A stretch of DNA of 64,000 bases from Lepidurus packardi (taxonomy: Eukaryota; Arthropoda; Branchiopoda; Notostraca; Triopsidae), in contig JAKZAN010000004.1 in the NCBI GenBank assembly GCA_023053545.1, positions 11,532,001-11,596,000 of the forward strand. Reading direction: 5' to 3'. The position numbers were made by a program, and so were the translations under genes. Shown here piece after piece: positions 1 to 11,944 of this stretch. The notes under the pieces were generated by a model. The model did no database searches and was not told the origin of the DNA. It saw only the letters and a program-made list of their open reading frames with translations. How positions within the stretch are numbered: position 1 is the stretch's first letter; every line of letters starts with the position of its first letter.

Positions 1-693
1 CTTAAAACTGGGTCGTTTTGGAGTAACTTCACTATTGTAGGTTGTTCTGTTGTGAACATTTTTGTTCATTTCTGCGAATGACTAGGGAGACAGGCAGAGT
101 ATGATTTCCTCCCTGGTCCCATGTATCAGTCTAAAGATTGTGCACACTTGTTGCCTAAACAATTTTCTTTGATATTTGTCTATTCCCTACACTGTGTGTA
201 TACAAACGTTTTGTGTCGACGTTCGGACTACGTCCGTGATAGCGTGGCCCAGTATAATGATTAAATTGTATCTATTATGCTCACGAGTCCTTAGATGGCG
301 TTAATGTATCCCAAGTAATTCCCGAGTCACTTTCTGCCGTTCCCGAGTTTTGTCCTCTCAGGGCTTCCATAGAAGGCTACTTGGGTAGTGAGTCGTTTTG
401 CCCCGGGTCGTTTTGAGCATGCGTCAAAATTTGAACCTCACGAGAAACGAAAAAAGTTTCGTTTACGGTTTATTGTTTTGTGTAAGAAAACTTCTTTCTT
501 TCCTGGTTTGTGCAAAACTTTTCCTGGTTTGTACAAAACTTTTTTATAGTGTTCAAACTCGATTCAGGAGCTTTTCTTTTGTCTATATACAATATAAATA
601 CCAGTTCCAGACTCTGCAGTGTCCAGTTTGAGTTTCATTGTTGGGGAAAGAAGAAATCGTTCTCTCTATACGTACACATGCCCAATAGAGACC
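1..693. other. Upstream flank of the NEDD1-like gene, no coding sequence recognised
   Basis: Short open frames here have no recognisable product. A 22-bp unit (CCTGGTTTGTRCAAAACTTTT) is tandemly duplicated around 499-541. The last part probably holds the promoter and 5' leader of the gene starting at 694; no TATA box was identified. Confidence 0.5.
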
Positions 694-3557
694 ATGGCAA
701 GTTCAAACATCTTTGTTGCCTGCACTGCGAAGAATGTTTCAATATGGGACCGCAAAAACAACAACATCTTGAAGAATTTCGGTTTACATAGTAAGTTATT
801 GCATTGCAATTTGCATCCTTAGACGTTACAGTTCATACTAATACCATTTCTTCTCTTTTGCACAATAGGTTCAATCACAGACGTGTCATGTAGTTCCAAT
901 GGAAAGCTCATAGCAGCCACGCTTGAGAACGAGTCGCATCTGCAGTTAATCGACGTCGAGAACTTGACTGTTCGTCCAGCCAGCATTCTTCCAGTACGTG
1001 CCGTATCAAATTAAACTTTATATCTGCTTGCATATAACAAGGTTTCCTTTTAGACTCCTGCGACTTGCGTCTCCTTTGTGCCCAAACAGACAGATCGAGT
1101 TGTCCTTGGTCAGGCGAACGGAAGCGTTTACGTCTGGGATTGCGCGAAGAGCAAAATCCAACAAAACTTCGCCGTTGTAAGTTTAAACCATTGTTATCTT
1201 CCGTCCAAACTCTCACATTATTCTTATCAGACTCGCCGAGAAGGTGTGAGGAAAGTCCACTCCAACGGTACATCGGTAGCAAGTGGACAGACGAATGGCA
1301 TGATCTCCATCTTTGGACACCAAACCGGCCAACAGTTAACCCAATTACCTTGTCCGGCTGGCAGTTCTGCTGTAAGCAACCATTCCTTCCATTAGTGTAG
1401 TATTTACTTAATAAAACTTGTATTAACTTATTAAAACTTACATTTTTAAAAAAGTTGTTGATTTCTATAGATTTTTCAAGTTATTTATGGATGTTTTTCA
1501 TCTAATAGTTGTTGGGAGACCTTCGGTTTGGACATCTGAGAACCAGTCGACTTGGCGCAGCGTATGATACCGGAACTGTCGCCTTATGGGATCTGAATGG
1601 CACGCGTCAGCCTCTGTTTTCCTTCGATTACAAGAACGGAGGACACAAAGCACCATGTGTCGGCATTGCCTTTTCACGAGTCAACGCTAAAGTGATGTTC
1701 AGCGTTGGATTGGACAAGGAGTTGATTGGTTACGACATATCAGAGAAAAGGTAACGTTTAATTTCAATAAAAGTATCTATTTAAATTGAATATTATTTAT
1801 TTATAATGAGTTTCTGTTTGTATTCAAATCAATCTAGGATTATACTAAATCGAACCTTCTCACAACCGTTAACCTGCATTGATACTGGCGAAGACGGCAA
1901 CATCGTCATCGTGGGCACTTGTCAAGGTCAAGTCTTCGCTTTGGATCTCAGGACCAAACAACTAACGGAATACAAACAAGCACAAGGCTCCCCTCTTCTG
2001 AAGGTCTACTTCCAGCCCAATGACGTCATCCCTCGATCACTGGCCACTTCGAAGCTGAAGGCGTATCATTCCACATCTTCCTTGCCGCGTGTGCCTCAAC
2101 CCCCGCCAAAAGCTCCTTCTCGTTCTCCTTCTCCTGCGATCCAAACGGAATCTTTATTGAATGTCCCTCTCAAATTTACGTCCCGTTTAGCCCGTCCTAC
2201 CAGCCGCAAGCCCACTCCAACGAATGAATCACAAGAAGAACCTAAATCTGCACGCCGATCGCTTAGCCAAGGTAACCGGCCCCTTTCCGTTGAGCCAGAA
2301 CCGACTTCTTCCACCTTTTTACCAATCCAAAACGCCTCAGAAACGTCCAGCGTGTCCAAAGTACCTGTCAAGTCCATTCCAGCTCCTTCAGCGCGACCTT
2401 CCTTGAAGAACAGCTTCAATGCCAGTCAGTCCAAAGGCATTTCACGTTCTCCTTCACCCGATCGATTGGAACGGAACAAGCCGAATGCTGCCACGAACTT
2501 AAACTCTTCTAATTCCAGCGCCTTTGCTATTGTACCTTCCACCTCCAATGCCAAGCTTTCCTTCGGTTTCAATAGATCTCGTGGCTCAGCTGCCAATCTA
2601 CCCCAAGCCGCGCCCCCCGCCAAGACAGATACCACTTTCCCAAAAGTTTCCGAAAACTCGAATGGCTTCGAGGCTTCAGAGAGTATTTTCAGCCCCGTTC
2701 AGTACTCGCCAGCGCCTGATACTTCGAAACGCGCGTCGGACGTCCTCCCCAATAGCTCCAACGTCAGTATTGACTCGTTATACTCCCCCGTTCGGGACAG
2801 TTTGGGCTCACGACCTAGAGATTCGAGCTTATTTGTGGAGGATTGTCTCAATTTTTCATTAGGACCCTTTTCGCCGGTAAGACGTTCATCCCTGAACGCT
2901 GGTACACGTCGTCGTTCTTCCAATAGCTGGTTAGGAACATCAGAAGGGTTGGCGGAGGCGGATAAGCGACCTGAACCTGCAAACTCCTCGGTAACCGAGT
3001 CGAAAGATGATCATAATCCAACGCAGGAACCGGCTCCAGTTACGGGATTCCAGCCCTTCATGCCCCATTTGATGCAGTTGCAAGACGTGGACCGATCAAG
3101 TGTGGAAACCTCGCCTTCCCTGCACGCCAATGTACCATCAGAACGTAACGAGTCGGATTACGCGAGCCGTACCCCTGAAGCCGGAAGCTCTGAGCCAGGA
3201 GCTGGTGGAAGTCGAGAGCAGCGTTCCGGTCAAGACTTCGCGGCGTTTTACAAGGAATTCCAGGAATTCAAGCAAGAAATGCGAGAGGGGCGTGAAGAAG
3301 TCCGCGAAACTTTGAGGGTGACCAGAAGCGACATTAGGGATCTACTTCACAGGTTTACTTTCGACATCTCAATGGTCCGCAATATAGCTGAGGTAAGTTT
3401 TATTTGACACCTCTAAGATACTCATTTTGTATTAATTTTGTATTTTTTTTAGCGAGATTTTAATGGCATTAACGAGCGGTTGGAAAATGGGTTTAACCTC
3501 GTGGAAACGTTGCAGCGTTTAATGGAGGAAGTAAATCACCTAAGGACCCTGTATTAA
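694..3557 (+). CDS. NEDD1: NEDD1-like WD-repeat protein, gamma-tubulin ring complex targeting factor
   Basis: NEDD1 (GCP-WD) recruits the gamma-tubulin ring complex to centrosomes and spindles. The reconstructed exons are 694-790, 869-993, 1054-1176, 1231-1371, 1509-1750, 1838-3392 and 3453-3557, all with GT-AG borders and an open frame, giving 795 residues. The human protein is about 660. Residues 1-290 form a WD40 propeller, with blade motifs such as GSVYVWD, GTVALWD and the NEDD1-like SVGLDKELIGYD. Residues 290-700 are Ser/Pro-rich and probably disordered, with many SPxR/SPV sites of the kind phosphorylated in mitosis. Residues 707-795 are a charged helical tail (EFQEFKQEMREGREEVRETL through EEVNHLRTLY), which corresponds to the gamma-tubulin-binding coiled coil of the family. 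The start at 694 (MASSNIFVACTAKNVSIWD) opens the first WD blade directly. The extra length lies in the disordered linker. Confidence 0.9.
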
Positions 3558-3974
3558 TAAGTGCCTTTTCTCGTCATTTCGTGTCCTTTTCTGTAAATTA
3601 CGTGCCTTCATTACAAGAGAATTTTAATGAGATTTTTGCATTTTGGGAACTTTAGTTTAGTTGGAAGTTAGTAACTAAATTTATAAGTATTGTATTGCAA
3701 GTATTTAACTGCAATGAGTTTTGTTAAGTAAGTTAAGATTCTAGTAATAGGTTGGTTAAAATGGATCTCAGTGGATTAAGAAGTTAATTCAAGGAGATCT
3801 CCACTTCCGCGCTCGTTTTAACAATGAATTTTTGGCCTACCAGATGTCAGGATGAAGCAAACCCCCATATCTTTCGTAATTGGTTAGTAGAAGAGGGGCG
3901 GTGTACTGTGTGACCTCTATATAGTGTGATTTTTGAACATTTTGGTGGTGGTTAGTGAAAGAAAGTGTTTAGTA
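3558..3974. other. Intergenic spacer between the NEDD1-like and carrier genes
   Basis: This 417-bp spacer is AT-rich and holds the 3' end of the upstream gene and the promoter of the carrier gene. No coding sequence, canonical AATAAA or repeat was seen. Confidence 0.5.
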
Positions 3975-5394
3975 ATGGCTGCTGTTGTAACATCTGGTCA
4001 AGAAACGGGTTTAAATGTTATCCTCAAGTCATTGTTGGCAGGAGGTAAATTGTATTTATTTTAGTCTCATTAATCAAGCCATGTGTGAACTATTTCGTCA
4101 TTTGTTGCAATGGAATTGCGTTAGGTATCGCAGGCGTGTGTTCAAAATCCACTGTCGCGCCTTTGGATCGAGTTAAAATATTGCTGCAAGCCCATAACAA
4201 ACACTATTATAACTGTGGTAAGTTTCTTCTGACTTCTATATCTATTCATTGAAATCATAAGAAAAGTCAGCTTCTAATCTTCAGATCTCTTTGTGTGTTT
4301 GCAGGGGTGTTTAAAGGGCTTCAGCAGATCGTAATCAAAGAAAAGTTCATCGCTCTGTACAAGGGCAATGGTGCCCAAATGGTCCGCATTTTCCCATACG
4401 CTGCAACTCAGTTTACTGCCTTTGAATTCTACAAACAAGTACATATGCGCTATATGAAACCCGAAACCAAAATTGCTTTTTAACATTCCCGCTTCTTTTT
4501 CTTTCTTTCTTTCTGGATGTAGCAATTCGGAAATCTTCTTGGAACGAACTCCCACGCTGGGAAATTTATCGCCGGATCCTGTGCAGGAGTGACTGCAGTT
4601 CTATTAACATACCCGTTGGACACTATAAGAGCAAGATTAGCTTTCCAAGTAACTGGCGAACATGTCTACCGTGGAATTGTGGACGCTGCAGTTACCATGT
4701 TCCGAAAGGTTATTTCACTATAATTATTTAGTATTATTGCTTCATTTTACTAATATAATCAGTTTTTGGTTGTATAGGAAGGTGGAATTAGTGCATTATA
4801 CAGAGGTTTCACACCTACACTGATTGGAATGGTGCCATATGCTGGATTATCGTTTTATTGTTTCGAATCTCTGAAGTTTACCTGTATGAAATATCTTCCA
4901 CACTTAACATGTGATAAACGCTCGTCTAATTCTGGTAAGATTTACTGCAAAAGATCCCTAAGTTTCTAATCCTTCATTCTAACTAATCCTTCATTGTAAC
5001 TTCGTGATTTTCTCCCACTGTAGGCGGCTTGGTTTTACTTTTACCTGCCAAACTAGTCTGTGGTGGCTTAGCAGGGGCAGTTGCCCAAAGCTTTTCTTAT
5101 CCTTTTGACGTAACTCGACGTAGAATGCAACTTGCTATGATGAGTCCAGAAACACACAGCTTCAGGTATGCATTTCTAAAATTCCAAATAAATTCTCAAC
5201 TATTCTCTTGCAGCGTGGGAATGCTCTCTACGCTGAAGATGATCTACCAACAAGACGGCGTAGTCAAAGGCTTGTACCGTGGCATGTCTATCAACTACTT
5301 GCGGGCCATTCCTATGGTGGCTGTTTCCTTTTCAACCTATGAACTCGTGAAGCAGTTTCTGGACCTCGACACTGGCATAAAGATCCAAACCTGA
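3975..5394 (+). CDS. SLC25A16: Mitochondrial carrier, SLC25A16-like (Graves disease carrier group)
   Basis: This is an inner mitochondrial membrane transporter of the SLC25 family. The SLC25A16 group is linked to coenzyme A or its precursors, but its substrate is not firmly settled. Exons are 3975-4044, 4125-4217, 4305-4438, 4523-4708, 4778-4934, 5024-5165 and 5214-5394, giving 320 residues against 332 in human. The three tandem repeats each carry the family signature: PLDRVK, PLDTIR and PFDVTRRRMQL, with GxYKGNGAQMVRIFPY-type segments following the first. The match to the human A16 protein is collinear from the first repeat (LLAGGIAG-type start, LLQAHN) to the last (GLYRGMSINYLRAIP). The start gives MAAVV followed at once by the first transmembrane segment, as expected. 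The gene is tandem with the NEDD1-like gene and convergent with PP2A. Confidence 0.92.
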
Positions 5395-6605
5395 GCACAA
5401 ATTTGATTCCTTTTGGGTAGAAAGTGCTGCTATTTTTGTATTATATCCTATTATTCCGCGCATACTGGACCTGTATTAACTTCGCAATAGCCAAAGCGCG
5501 TAAACTGGTAATATTACTGTAATTTATGAAGAACTTGTTGAAGATTAGTTTATTCTGGTTATTCAACACTACAGCTTTTCCACGTCCAACTTTCGGTTTT
5601 TCACTTTTCTTTTCGCTCTGTTCAATTTTAGATACCGAGAGATTGGAGAAACTTGTTCGCTAAAAACAAAGAAAAATGTTTAACCAACAAAAAGCCTTTT
5701 TTGCCACCAAACGTGGAAACGATTTACATACACTCATACACATTATGTTTTCTTCCAGCTTCCCTTGCCTGTCTTCAGTAAGCTTAATCCGTCGTATCAA
5801 AAAAAATGAGAAATAACAAAAGCTTTGCCAGCACTCTTGCACTTTTCTGATGCCTAAGAATGAAATGGAGCCTTCTGTAGACGTCCATAAGAAATCAACA
5901 ACACTTGTGCCTCCTTTTTACTCTTGAAACCGTTTCTTCTTACTCTTCTTCTTACTTTAAACTACTCGTTCCTCTTTTTTGAAACCAAATTACGAGGTGC
6001 TGTTTTGAAATCATTTCAACTGAACAGTACATTTTTGTTTCGGGTAGATGGTAAAGGTGATTAGGGAAAACGAGGAACACAGGAGGATTTCAACAAAGAA
6101 GAGAGGCTGAAGATTTTTCAGTAGATCCGTGCAAGACAAAACCAGGCCTGAGTTGAGGGAAGGCTTTAATCGTGAATATTTGAAACTGACACGTAATGGA
6201 TCAAGCTATGAATCTATCCTGTGTTTGTTGTTTGTTTATGACCGTGCCATGCATCACACAAAGCCGAAAGGATGACTCTCCAAAACCGAAAAACAGTTTA
6301 AAACAAGGGCGTTGTAATAAAAAACTGATTTTTAACAGTCTTAAAAGGTGTGAACGACAAGAAAACAAAGTTACTTGTTTTTCGGTAAGGAAGGGAAAAG
6401 ATAATTTTATTGGTTACGCTATCCGAACATAGTTTGTGAAAGGAAGAAATTTAAAATTGTGAAAAAAAAAAGAAGAAAAAATCTTGTTTTTGAGTGGTTT
6501 GAGGGGAAGGGCCAAAGGAGGGTAATAAGTCATAACAAGAGAAACGAGTGTGAAGTGGTGGCCATAAGCATGTCTGACGTTTTCTCTCTTTTTTTTTGCT
6601 TCAAA
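5395..6605. other. Convergent 3' region between the carrier and PP2A genes
   Basis: About 1.2 kb holds the 3' untranslated parts of two converging genes. A minus-strand AATAAA lies at 6406-6411, roughly 200 bp past the PP2A stop. Nothing else was recognised, and the short open frames look random. Confidence 0.5.
6406..6411 (-). promoter_or_regulatory. Candidate polyadenylation signal of the PP2A gene
   Basis: The minus strand reads AATAAA about 195 bp downstream of the PP2A stop codon at 6606. It is the first clear hexamer I saw there. Confidence 0.4.
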
Positions 6606-7983
<1,378 letters not shown>

Positions 7984-8568
7984 TTCACACAGAATTATCC
8001 GTCAGGCCGGTGCGTTTGGTATTGAACTAATGAATCAGCTCAGAAAGTCCTTAGTATGTACGCAATCTACGCCAAACCCAACTACAAAGGCAGGCCGAGA
8101 CCGTTTTCGTGATGCAAGATGGCGGACGCGTCAACCTTCATCCCGTAAAACCAAACACCGCCTGGAAACTCAAAACGTTTTATGACGTCATTTCAACTCA
8201 ATTTATCAATATATAGGTATATATTTATAAATATGTAAAAAGCATTTCGAGACACATTTGCTTCTGTAATTACAGTTACAAAGAATATTAAAAAATATTT
8301 TGTTTTATGAAATAAAAGTTAATTCGCCTTGAATAAAATTCCCATCATTTAATACCTAAAACGTAATTTATTCTTAGGCGATTTATATATTAATATTAAC
8401 AAGACAGCTAATAATTATTTGTTGCAGAAAACTCCTTTTTATCAAAAGTTAACTTCTGGCAACGTTGCCTTATTCCGTTCCCTTGCTGCTGAGTGAATTC
8501 ACAGGAGCGCTTCACATTCTGTGTCTCTAGTGTTTATCTCAAGCATCCTAGCTTGTAATAAGTTAAAA
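7984..8568. promoter_or_regulatory. Divergent promoter region between PP2A and RACK1
   Basis: The 585 bp between the two start codons must contain both promoters. The middle (8200-8450) is very AT-rich. A pyrimidine-rich stretch near 8465-8490 could be the 5'-TOP-like leader expected for RACK1, but no transcription start can be fixed from sequence alone. Confidence 0.5.
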
Positions 8569-10314
8569 ATGACTGAATCACTTCAGCTTCGAGGTACTCT
8601 TCGTGGCCATAATGGTTGGGTTACCCAAATTGCCACAAATCCCAAATTTCCGGACATGATCTTGTCCGCTTCTCGAGGTAAGTTTTGCTTTCATGTAGCG
8701 TATGTAACTCACCCATGTGCTCTCTTCCATACATCTTGATTAACATCGCAAATTGTGTTCGTTTCCCAGACAAAACCTTGATTGTATGGAAGTTGACCCG
8801 TGACGAGAGCGACAGCAGCTTTGGTGTTCCCCAAAAGCGTTTGTATGGTCATTCCCACTTCGTTTCCGACGTTGTCCTCTCCTCTGATGGCCACTTTGCC
8901 CTGTCTGGTTCCTGGGACAAAACTCTTCGTCTCTGGGACTTGTCTGCTGGCAAATCTACTCGTCGTTTCGAAGACCATACCAAGGTTTCTTGATTATTCC
9001 GCATCTCAGATTTATACCACACCCCAAACGACCATTGGTCGTATCACGATGTGAACAACAATGCAAGCTTTTTTTTCTATATTTTTTATTTTGAATGAAG
9101 AGGATGTAAAAACATGCTTACTGAAGCGTAAGTATGCCCCTCGATATCATCCATTTTTTTTTATAAGTACCATAATCCATGGGAAAAGTAAATTTGCTGG
9201 ATGGCTTTACATGATGAAAATCAAAGTCTCTGACTAATGACGAAGAACTCTCTCACTGATTGAATCCAAAACCAGCAAATTTACAGTTCAAAGCTTGGGC
9301 CAAGTACGAAGAAGTACATCGGTGCAGGTAATTAATCTGATTGGTTTAGGATGTCTTGAGTGTTGCTTTCTCTGCTGACAACCGTCAAATCGTTTCGGGC
9401 AGTCGCGACAAGACCATCAAGCTCTGGAACACCTTGGCCCAGTGCAAGTACACCATTCAGGTAAAGTTGAATGCCTTAATTACCTTAGAAACTCTCTTTT
9501 ACTAACAACATTTTCATCTTTGCAGGAAGAAGGTCACTCCGACTGGGTTTCTTGCGTTCGTTTCTCGCCCAACAACAGCAATCCCGTCATCGTTTCCTGC
9601 GGCTGGGACAAGATGGTCAAGGTAATTTGCGTATTTATTCATTCTAAATTAACCCTCTTAGTTGAATAAAAAATCTTTCGCTTGACTATGATGAAGAAGT
9701 AGAGTAGGGACAGCTGAAAATACTGTGATTAATACTCGATAAATATTCCCTGAGCTAGCTCCGTATAAGTTTCGTTGAATGTGTTATCTGCCTATCATAT
9801 ACTAATTTAGTAACTTGTTTAAATTAGGTCTGGAACTTGGCTAACTGCCGTCTCAAGAAGGATCACCACGATCATACCGGTTATTTGAACACCGTCACAG
9901 TATCCCCTGATGGTTCTTTGTGTGCCTCGGGCGGTAAGGATGCCAAAGCTATGCTCTGGGATCTCAATGACGATAAACGCCTGTACACCTTGGACCACAC
10001 CGATATTATCAACGGCTTGTCCTTCTCTCCCAACCGATACTGGTTGTGCGCCGCCACTGGACCGTCCATCAAGATTTGGGTAAGTTATCTTTATTTGGTC
10101 GAAAGTGGAAGGATTGGTTGGTAATTCTTGCTTGTTATTACAGGATTTGGAGGGCAAGAACATGGTCGATGAACTTAAGCCCGAAGTTGTGGGACAATCC
10201 AGCAAGGCTGATCCTCCTCAGTGCTTGTCGATGGCGTGGTCTTCCGATGGCCAAACCTTGTTCGCCGGATATTCAGACAATGTTATCCGAGTCTGGCAAG
10301 TCACCATCCGCTAA
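8569..10314 (+). CDS. RACK1: RACK1, WD-repeat scaffold of the 40S ribosomal subunit
   Basis: RACK1 is a seven-bladed WD40 protein bound near the mRNA exit of the 40S subunit and a scaffold for protein kinase C. Exons are 8569-8677, 8770-8984, 9350-9460, 9526-9621, 9828-10079 and 10144-10314, giving 317 residues, the same as human. Each blade is readable: [78 protein letters not shown] and the closing [10 protein letters not shown]. Intron 2 (8985-9349) and intron 4 (9622-9827) are longer than the others, and each contains a candidate box C/D snoRNA. Vertebrate RACK1 also hosts C/D snoRNAs. Polyadenylation hexamers lie at 10453 and 10513. Confidence 0.97.
9188..9284 (+). ncRNA. Candidate box C/D snoRNA in RACK1 intron 2
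   Basis: The order is box C ATGATGA (9211-9217), box D' CTGA (9230-9233), box C' TGACGA (9238-9243) and box D CTGA (9256-9259). The two 12-nt guide spaces are very compact. The box region is enclosed by a perfect 13-bp inverted repeat, GTAAATTTGCTGG (9188-9200) with its complement at 9272-9284, which would form the external stem used to process intronic C/D snoRNAs. The guide before box D (AGAACTCTCTCA) is complementary over 10 nt to GAGAGAGTTC, which I recall from the conserved 5' domain of 28S rRNA. The fifth base upstream of box D then faces an adenosine. The target is inference from memory; the boxes and stem are seen directly. Confidence 0.6.
9680..9762 (+). ncRNA. Candidate box C/D snoRNA in RACK1 intron 4
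   Basis: Box C is ATGATGA (9688-9694), box D' CTGA (9714-9717), a weak box C' TGTGATT (9724-9730) and box D CTGA (9750-9753). The C-to-D span is 66 nt with two 19-nt guide spaces, a usual size. The guide before D' ends AGTAGGGACAG. Its complement, CTGTCCCTACT, resembles a 28S rRNA segment I recall, but this is unchecked. No strong external stem was found, so it is weaker than the intron 2 candidate. The ends given are approximate. Confidence 0.45.
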
Positions 10315-10812
10315 AAGCGACATTGCTTCACGCTCTGCTCAAAGCGAAGTGTCGGCATGGAACTTTGAAAAGTGTTTTATGCTAATTTCTCAATACAGGG
10401 CTGTGATCCACCAAAAAAATCTGCTTTCTAACTTTTTATTTTGGTTTTCTCTAATAAAACTTCTGTTCCAGATACTATCCATATTTGCCAGCAATAGAAC
10501 GTATAGCACCAGAATAAAAGACCAGAGTTTAGGAATACTAAAACCCCGTAAATGACACAATGATGTATTATACAAGTTTTTTTTTCTTCATTTTGATTTC
10601 GAAAAAATAGGAATATCGCGTCGGACAGTTTCGCCATCTATTGATCAGAGTTGGAAGTGCGTCACTAGTTAAGTACAACAGTTCCAAGTAGATTAAACTA
10701 GTAGTCTGTATTGTATTGCAAAACGGTATTTAATTCTTTTGCCTTAGAGTGCCAGGAGATTACACATTCGCTGCAAAAAAAGTTCTAGCATTAGCCTCGT
10801 CTTTTATTTGAC
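10315..10812. other. RACK1 3' region and FBXL15-like upstream region
   Basis: The first 200 bp hold the RACK1 3' untranslated region with AATAAA at 10453-10458 and 10513-10518. The remainder is the presumed promoter of the F-box gene. No coding sequence was recognised. Confidence 0.5.
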
Positions 10813-11944
10813 ATGGAAGATGACAATGTACAGCTAACTGATGTACCATGGGTGGACGTTTTGTTTCCACGAATAATGAGCCAATTAACTGTCAAAGATT
10901 TGGCCGCATTACGGAGTGCTTCGGACGATTTTTGCGAATTAGTCAATCACTATGTTCACCAACTAAAAACGCTAGATCTCGGGCAGAAAGAGAATGCAGC
11001 ATTCACAAGCGATGAAATCGATGATTTTAAGGTATTTTTTTAAACTTAATCAATATTTTTTAACTTGATTTGGGCCATTATTACAAGTTGCTGACTGACT
11101 GTGTTATTTTTCTTTGAATGTACTTATCACAGCTTGTGTTTTGGCGCAGAATATTCTGCAAAATTGCCGAAGCTTGGAGCATTTGATTCTGCGAAACTGT
11201 ACATTCTTGGAAGACGATATGATTAAGCCCTTGTTTCCTCTCAATCGTGGCCTGGTTTGCTTCAATGTCGCCAACTGCAGTCGTCTCACTAGCAGTATTC
11301 TACAGCCGTTGGCCGTAAATTGCAAAGTAAATCCAAAAAAACAGCCAAAGTTATAAAAAAGTCGTGCAAGCTTCAACTTTGAGAGCTCATAACCGGTTTG
11401 AATTCTCGTTCCTCTTTTAGCAAATTCAGGTGCTGGTACTTCGCGGTTTACCCATTACGCCTGGAGCAATGGAATCCTTGACTTATCATTTGAAACAAGT
11501 GATTCACCTTGATCTCGCCAACTGTCCGGAAGTCACGGAATCTGTTCTTTTCCACATAGCAGAATCTTGGCCTCAGTAATTTTCTATCAAACTCTTAATT
11601 ATTCACGTTATTTAGACATTCAAATTCATGTTTTTAATGATCCACAGGCTCCGTAATGTTAATGTGTCCTTTAATCCGCAAGTGACGGACAAATGTTTGG
11701 AAAACTTCGCCACTGGCTGTCCTTACTTGGAGTATCTCACAGTCAAACGATGTGAAAGAGTAACAACTCACGTTTCCGGGTAGGTTTCATAGCAAAATGT
11801 GGGGGCAACTTCACTTTTTAACGTAATGTTTGCTATTTTCTTAGTGTAATTCGTCAACACGCCGTGAATTTAAAGGAACTCACCCTAGAACCCATAACTG
11901 TGCCAATCCAATACGGAATGCACCCTTTTCTTGGCTACCGATAA
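10813..11944 (+). CDS. FBXL15: F-box and leucine-rich-repeat protein, FBXL15-like
   Basis: This is a substrate receptor of an SCF ubiquitin ligase; vertebrate FBXL15 targets SMURF1 and so affects BMP signalling. Exons are 10813-11031, 11150-11326, 11421-11575, 11648-11779 and 11845-11944, giving 260 residues (human about 296). Residues 8-50 align with the FBXL15 F-box: LTDVPWVDVLFPRIMSQL against the LDLPWEDVLLPHVL type. Cysteine-type LRRs follow, with motifs such as LEHLILRNC, LVCFNVANCSRLT, VIHLDLANCPEVT, LRNVNVSFNPQVT and LEYLTVKRCERVT. The second exon was placed at the acceptor GCGCAG because only that keeps frame with exon 1. The stronger-looking CACAG acceptor 18 bp upstream would shift the frame. 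AATAAA lies at 12012. Confidence 0.85.

Noticed and set aside
11132..11149. Use of the CACAG acceptor at 11128-11132 for FBXL15-like exon 2
   Set aside because: It would put exon 2 out of frame with exon 1. The acceptor ending at 11149 keeps the leucine-rich-repeat reading frame.
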